From CAZSPL01 sp964608735 (GTDB taxonomy: Bacteria; JAJVIF01; JAPKYR01; CAZSPL01): a stretch of 7,883 nt of DNA. How positions within the stretch are numbered: position 1 is the stretch's first letter; the number at the start of each line of letters is the position of its first letter. Where the stretch lies: contig CAZSPL010000192.1 of the NCBI GenBank assembly GCA_964608735.1, forward strand, positions 1 to 7,883, in the 5' to 3' direction. The notes under the pieces were generated by a model. That model was given only the letters and a program-made list of their open reading frames with translations. It searched no databases and was not told where the DNA came from. Shown here one piece after another: positions 5,682-7,883 of the stretch. The position numbers were made by a program, and so were the translations under genes.

Positions 5682-5742
5682 CCACCCACCGCAGGGGCAT
5701 AGACATGCATTTGCCAAGTCTAAGCGTGCCACCCGCCGCAGG
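5650..5742. repeat. Tandem duplication, 47-base period, two copies
   Basis: Copies at 5650-5695 and 5697-5742 start GCATAGACATGCATTTGCC and end GCCGCAGG or ACCGCAGG. They are identical over 46 bases except for one A/G difference, so the duplication is recent. Confidence 0.8.
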
Positions 5743-5837
5743 TCTTCTAACTGCGTGACCTGAATATACGTGACTTAATCGGACCGGGTTCAATAGATGA
5801 GCTTGAAGTCCACCTTTGGTTTACGGAGGGAAAAAGT

Positions 5838-6179
5838 ATGAACGCATTGAAGAAGACAGCGATTATCGTCGGTGTACTCGTCATAGCGCTGGCGATATTC
5901 GGCTTCGAGAAGGAGCGCTACAACTATTCCGACGAATACGGCGGGAATAAGGGCGGGGGGATCGGTGTGACCAGCGGCCCGGCAATCGAGTATGCCGTCA
6001 CCACGTTCGATTCCAGCAACTTCGGCTCGTATGACAAGAAGTCGGGGGCGCGTTCGATGCAGGACCATCTTGACAACATGGGCATGCAGGGATGGGAACT
6101 GGTCAGCGTCGAGCGGGGTAATTTCTCGGATGAATATATCTTCATCTTCCTGCGTCCGGTAGCGCGATGGAACAATTAG
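5838..6179 (+). CDS. Membrane-anchored DUF4177-like small protein
   Basis: The 113-residue protein has a start fixed by GGAGGG (5825-5830), seven bases before the ATG. Residues 1-6 are charged (MNALKK) and 7-23 form one hydrophobic helix, either an uncleaved anchor or a signal peptide without an obvious cleavage site. A Gly-rich linker follows (about 40-47). The rest reads EYAVTTFDSSNFGS, then helix SMQDHLDNMGMQGWELVSV, then YIFIFLRP. This is the layout of DUF4177, a small alpha/beta domain with a conserved GWELV core; the family has no assigned biochemical activity. With the N-in topology suggested by the lysines, the domain would be periplasmic or extracellular. It stands alone, divergent from the phosphatase and convergent with the trigger-factor-like gene. 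Confidence 0.65.
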   Translation: MNALKKTAIIVGVLVIALAIFGFEKERYNYSDEYGGNKGGGIGVTSGPAIEYAVTTFDSSNFGSYDKKSGARSMQDHLDNMGMQGWELVSVERGNFSDEYIFIFLRPVARWNN

Positions 6180-6227
6180 GTAAGCTCTAAATCGGGCAGT
6201 ATATTACTTCAATAACCGATAACCGGT

Positions 6228-6260
6228 GATGGGGCGTGCCATGTGCGCCCCGTCGTGTTT
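6228..6260. terminator. Possible bidirectional terminator between convergent genes
   Basis: GATGGGGCG (6228-6236) pairs with CGCCCCGTC (6246-6254), including one T-G wobble, around a nine-base loop, followed by a weak T-stretch (GTGTTTG). It sits in the 137-base gap between two convergent genes. A weak U-tract makes intrinsic termination uncertain. Confidence 0.4.
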
Positions 6261-6316
6261 GTTGACACCACAGTCCGGCGTCCTCGAAGCCCGGTGTAGT
6301 AGGAAGAACAGCGTCC

Positions 6317-7015
6317 TCAGCTTTCCTCCACCTGCGAAGTCGCGGACTCGGTTAAGAGCGGCTCCCGCTTCTTGATGTCGGAAACAGGTTTTGGCAAATT
6401 CGTGAGTTTTTCCGGATCGGGGATATCGATTTTATTCGTATCCGGCGGTTGGGACGCCTTGCGCGGGTCGGGCATCGTCGGTATCGGGTTGGGGATGAAT
6501 TGGTCGGAGAGTTTCAGGCCGGGGATGTTCTTCAGGGCATCCGGTGAAAGGGGGTATGGACCGTGAGACTGGATGCCCGGCGGGCCTTCGGGGAAGACAT
6601 CCTCGGGGTTGATGATTTCCGGGTAATGATCGTCCCTGATCTGTTTCGTTATCTCATCCGGGCTGGGCGGGTCGATGTAATATGTCGCGCTGAATTTGAC
6701 CGGCTCGCCGTCCACGATATCCTCGACATCAATGCTCGCGGGTGTGAGGGGTTTCTTATCAAGCTTCTTCGATTCGAGTTCGAATGCCTCGCCGGCAAGT
6801 ATCTCGGCGGCCCGCTGCCTTACTCGCTTCTCGCCGAGTTGCGCACGTATGGCGGCATCAGGAGCCTTGCCTTTGCGGAAGCCGTCGATGATTATGTTTT
6901 TCCTGAACCACTTGAGCGCCTTCGGAATAAACGCGTCGAGCTCGGCGTAAGCTATTTCCATTTCCAGCTTATGCTGGACTATCGAGATTTGATTAAGATT
7001 TGATTTTATTTCCAT
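6317..7015 (-). CDS. Trigger-factor N-terminal (ribosome-binding) domain protein with proline-rich tail
   Basis: The 232-residue product has residues 1-115 aligning with the N-terminal domain of trigger factor, including the ribosome-docking signature GFRKGKAP (45-52); F46-R47-K48 corresponds to the FRK loop of E. coli trigger factor that contacts protein L23. The domain ends in the expected strand FSATYYIDPP. The rest is not trigger factor: there is no FKBP-type isomerase domain and no helical C-terminal chaperone arms. About 117 residues remain, with some 24 prolines (for example IPNPIPTMPDP), probably disordered. The start at 7015 gives the same distance to GFRKGKAP as in E. coli (G45 versus G43), although an upstream in-frame ATG exists at 7039; neither has a strong ribosome binding site. 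The start is six bases from the previous stop, suggesting coupling. The role is unknown; ribosome docking is inferred. Confidence 0.7.
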   Translation of the reverse strand: MEIKSNLNQISIVQHKLEMEIAYAELDAFIPKALKWFRKNIIIDGFRKGKAPDAAIRAQLGEKRVRQRAAEILAGEAFELESKKLDKKPLTPASIDVEDIVDGEPVKFSATYYIDPPSPDEITKQIRDDHYPEIINPEDVFPEGPPGIQSHGPYPLSPDALKNIPGLKLSDQFIPNPIPTMPDPRKASQPPDTNKIDIPDPEKLTNLPKPVSDIKKREPLLTESATSQVEES

Positions 7016-7020
7016 GCCGT

Positions 7021-7197
7021 CTACCAATCCGACAGGCATCCTTTAGCAGACAACTTGTCGAGGTATTCCTCCTTTCGGAACGCGCGTCCGAGCGGGCCGT
7101 ATTTGAGGTTCCAGGTTTTCATGTTTACGCCGCTTCCGGCAAAGAATTCGGTCATGCGGTTGTGCTCATCGTATTTCATGCTATGCGTCAGCTTCAT
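7021..7197 (-). CDS. Short Rhs/YD-repeat-like fragment
   Basis: The ATG at 7197 overlaps the stop of the upstream membrane gene in ATGA, and the frame runs 58 residues to a TAG at 7023-7021. SMKYDEHNRMTEF (residues 6-18) and WNLKYGPLGRAFRKEEY (29-45) resemble two successive YD repeats (YD--NR-T and Y---GR---KE), 24 residues apart. The frame is also open for 12 codons upstream of the ATG, back to a TAA near 7234. I infer a remnant of an Rhs/YD-repeat protein, or a small gene derived from one; two weak repeats cannot prove this. A strong AAAGGAGG lies inside it (7069-7076, minus strand) but has no in-frame start at suitable spacing. Base composition (GC-rich) differs sharply from the gene just upstream. 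Confidence 0.4.
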   Translation of the reverse strand: MKLTHSMKYDEHNRMTEFFAGSGVNMKTWNLKYGPLGRAFRKEEYLDKLSAKGCLSDW

Positions 7198-7634
7198 TGG
7201 TTCTTTGAAATTATACGTGCTTTTCTCATATAAACCTTAGTATAAATAAAAATACAAGCTGGCACCACAATCAAGACCACAGCATCCGATATTCCAGTAA
7301 GGTGATATACTGTAATGTCAACTTCATCAGTGAAGCTGCTTAGCATGATTCTACTATACGTACTTTGGTTAATTTCATTAAGTATTAAGTGAGCAATTAG
7401 ACAACCAAACGAAAGGACAGTGGATGATGCTGGACCCAGCGCGGTGTTTCTGTCTAATATTCTCGCTGCGTTAACAGCCCATACTATATTGAACATACCC
7501 CAAAAGCTCATAGCGCTGTAACCGCCTTCAAATATGTTCAATATTATAGGCAACGAATATATTAATAACCAAACACCCATCCAAATATTTACAAAACTGT
7601 TACTAAATAACTCTTTTTCATCAGTATTATTCAT
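7194..7634 (-). CDS. AT-rich four-helix membrane protein, unknown function
   Basis: The 146-residue protein starts at ATG 7634 with AAGGG (minus strand of 7643-7647) eight bases upstream. After a polar N terminus (MNNTDEKEL) four hydrophobic segments are visible at about 17-35, 41-60, 69-88 and 108-133. It ends in a basic tail, YMRKARIISKNQ, suggesting a cytoplasmic C terminus. I recognise no named family. Composition is far lower in GC than the trigger-factor-like gene downstream, which suggests horizontal acquisition. Its stop overlaps the start of the Rhs-like fragment (ATGA). Multi-helix small membrane proteins serve as immunity proteins in some contact-dependent or Rhs toxin systems; that role here is only suggested by position and composition. 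Confidence 0.6.
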   Translation of the reverse strand: MNNTDEKELFSNSFVNIWMGVWLLIYSLPIILNIFEGGYSAMSFWGMFNIVWAVNAARILDRNTALGPASSTVLSFGCLIAHLILNEINQSTYSRIMLSSFTDEVDITVYHLTGISDAVVLIVVPACIFIYTKVYMRKARIISKNQ

Positions 7635-7883
7635 AATATCAGCCCTTGCTTTAAACTAATACTAATATTTACACCACTTTTCACTAATTCAAAATAAATA
7701 TATAATCTATCCAACTATAAGACTTCTACTAGCATTATTAGCATTCAAGTGTGAGCAGGTTAGCATTTTGTATCTCAGTATTTAGAATAGCATGATGAAG
7801 CACAGAATTCAAAAATAGCTTTAAAGCATAACCTTGATAAGTGTCTGTGTAAAGCATAACCCAAAGAGCCGCCGGTCAGGGCT
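7635..7883. other. AT-rich leader and end of window
   Basis: I see no supported gene. The sequence is about one-fifth G+C around 7681-7740, then rises at the last 20 bases (GAGCCGCCGGTCAGG). It presumably contains the promoter of the membrane gene. TAAAGCATAACC occurs twice, at 7822-7833 and 7850-7861 (28-base period). Confidence 0.4.

Larger units (their letters stand above)
5543..5742. repeat. Structured repeat island with GGGTGGCAC core
   Basis: A 21-base arm at 5543-5563 (starting GGGTGGCACGCTTAGAC) is perfectly inverted at 5667-5687 and again at 5714-5734. Diverged arms lie at 5595-5601 (AAGCGTG) and 5630-5639 (CACGCTTAGA). Hairpins can be drawn at 5549-5601 (with an inner stem 5563-5571/5580-5588) and 5630-5681. 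The repeated pairing of one motif suggests a palindromic mobile or structured intergenic element of this genome. Confidence 0.7.
5523..5837. other. Repeat-rich spacer between divergent phosphatase and DUF4177-like genes
   Basis: This stretch of about 315 bases has no supported gene. It holds a structured repeat island (5543-5742) and then about 95 bases of unique sequence that must carry the promoter for the gene at 5838; I see no clear -35/-10 pair there. Confidence 0.55.

Noticed and set aside
5650..5742. Possible CRISPR array
   Set aside because: Only two adjoining 46-base copies with one base between them; no spacers and no cas genes. It is a tandem duplication.
6563..7003. 146-codon plus-strand frame
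   Set aside because: Antisense to the trigger-factor-like gene, whose minus-strand product carries GFRKGKAP and the domain pattern.
7738..7857. 39-residue minus-strand frame (starts MLYTDTYQGY) near the window end
   Set aside because: Very short, with no ribosome binding site and no recognised family. It could be the tail of a frameshifted gene, but the sequence ends too soon to tell.

Overview
The window reads as two or three unlike pieces of bacterial DNA joined together, most likely a metagenome-type contig. Bases 1 to about 1601 are very GC-rich (44 of 60 bases are G or C at 1201-1260). They carry the 3' end of an unidentified gene, a DUF4398-type lipoprotein and an OmpA-family lipoprotein, a pairing typical of Gram-negative envelopes such as those of Myxococcota. 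At about 1602 the OmpA reading frame passes, in frame, into the last 64 residues of the mismatch-repair ATPase MutS, and composition drops (31 of 60 at 1801-1860). The DNA that follows looks like an ordinary chromosome of another, moderately GC-rich bacterium whose phylum I cannot fix. The simplest reading is a chimeric join, by assembly or recombination, rather than a functional OmpA-MutS fusion.

From 1797 the layout is: a small Cys/His-rich two-helix membrane protein directly abutting the mutS stop; a Nudix hydrolase; a 570-base repeat-rich gap; the CCA-adding enzyme; an initiator tRNA with its own promoter and terminator; a convergent low-molecular-weight phosphatase (minus strand); a second repeat-rich gap; and a membrane-anchored DUF4177-like protein. 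The two large gaps hold palindromic and tandem repeats that share the core GGGTGGCAC, suggesting a dispersed intergenic repeat family of this genome.

The right end is a minus-strand cluster. In transcription order it holds an AT-rich region (13 of 60 G or C at 7681-7740), an AT-rich four-helix membrane protein, a 58-residue product resembling two YD (Rhs) repeats and overlapping the previous stop by ATGA, and a protein made only of the trigger-factor ribosome-binding domain plus a proline-rich tail. The AT-rich membrane gene before an Rhs-like scrap resembles the orphan toxin/immunity debris found beside rhs loci, though no toxin is visible.

Functional links within the window are modest: tRNA maturation (CCA-adding enzyme beside initiator tRNA), a nucleotide or phosphate housekeeping group (Nudix, phosphatase), and a possible ribosome-docking protein. 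No complete novel defence or mobile system could be demonstrated. The best leads are the chimeric joint, the stand-alone trigger-factor N-domain protein, the Rhs-like remnant, and the two repeat islands.
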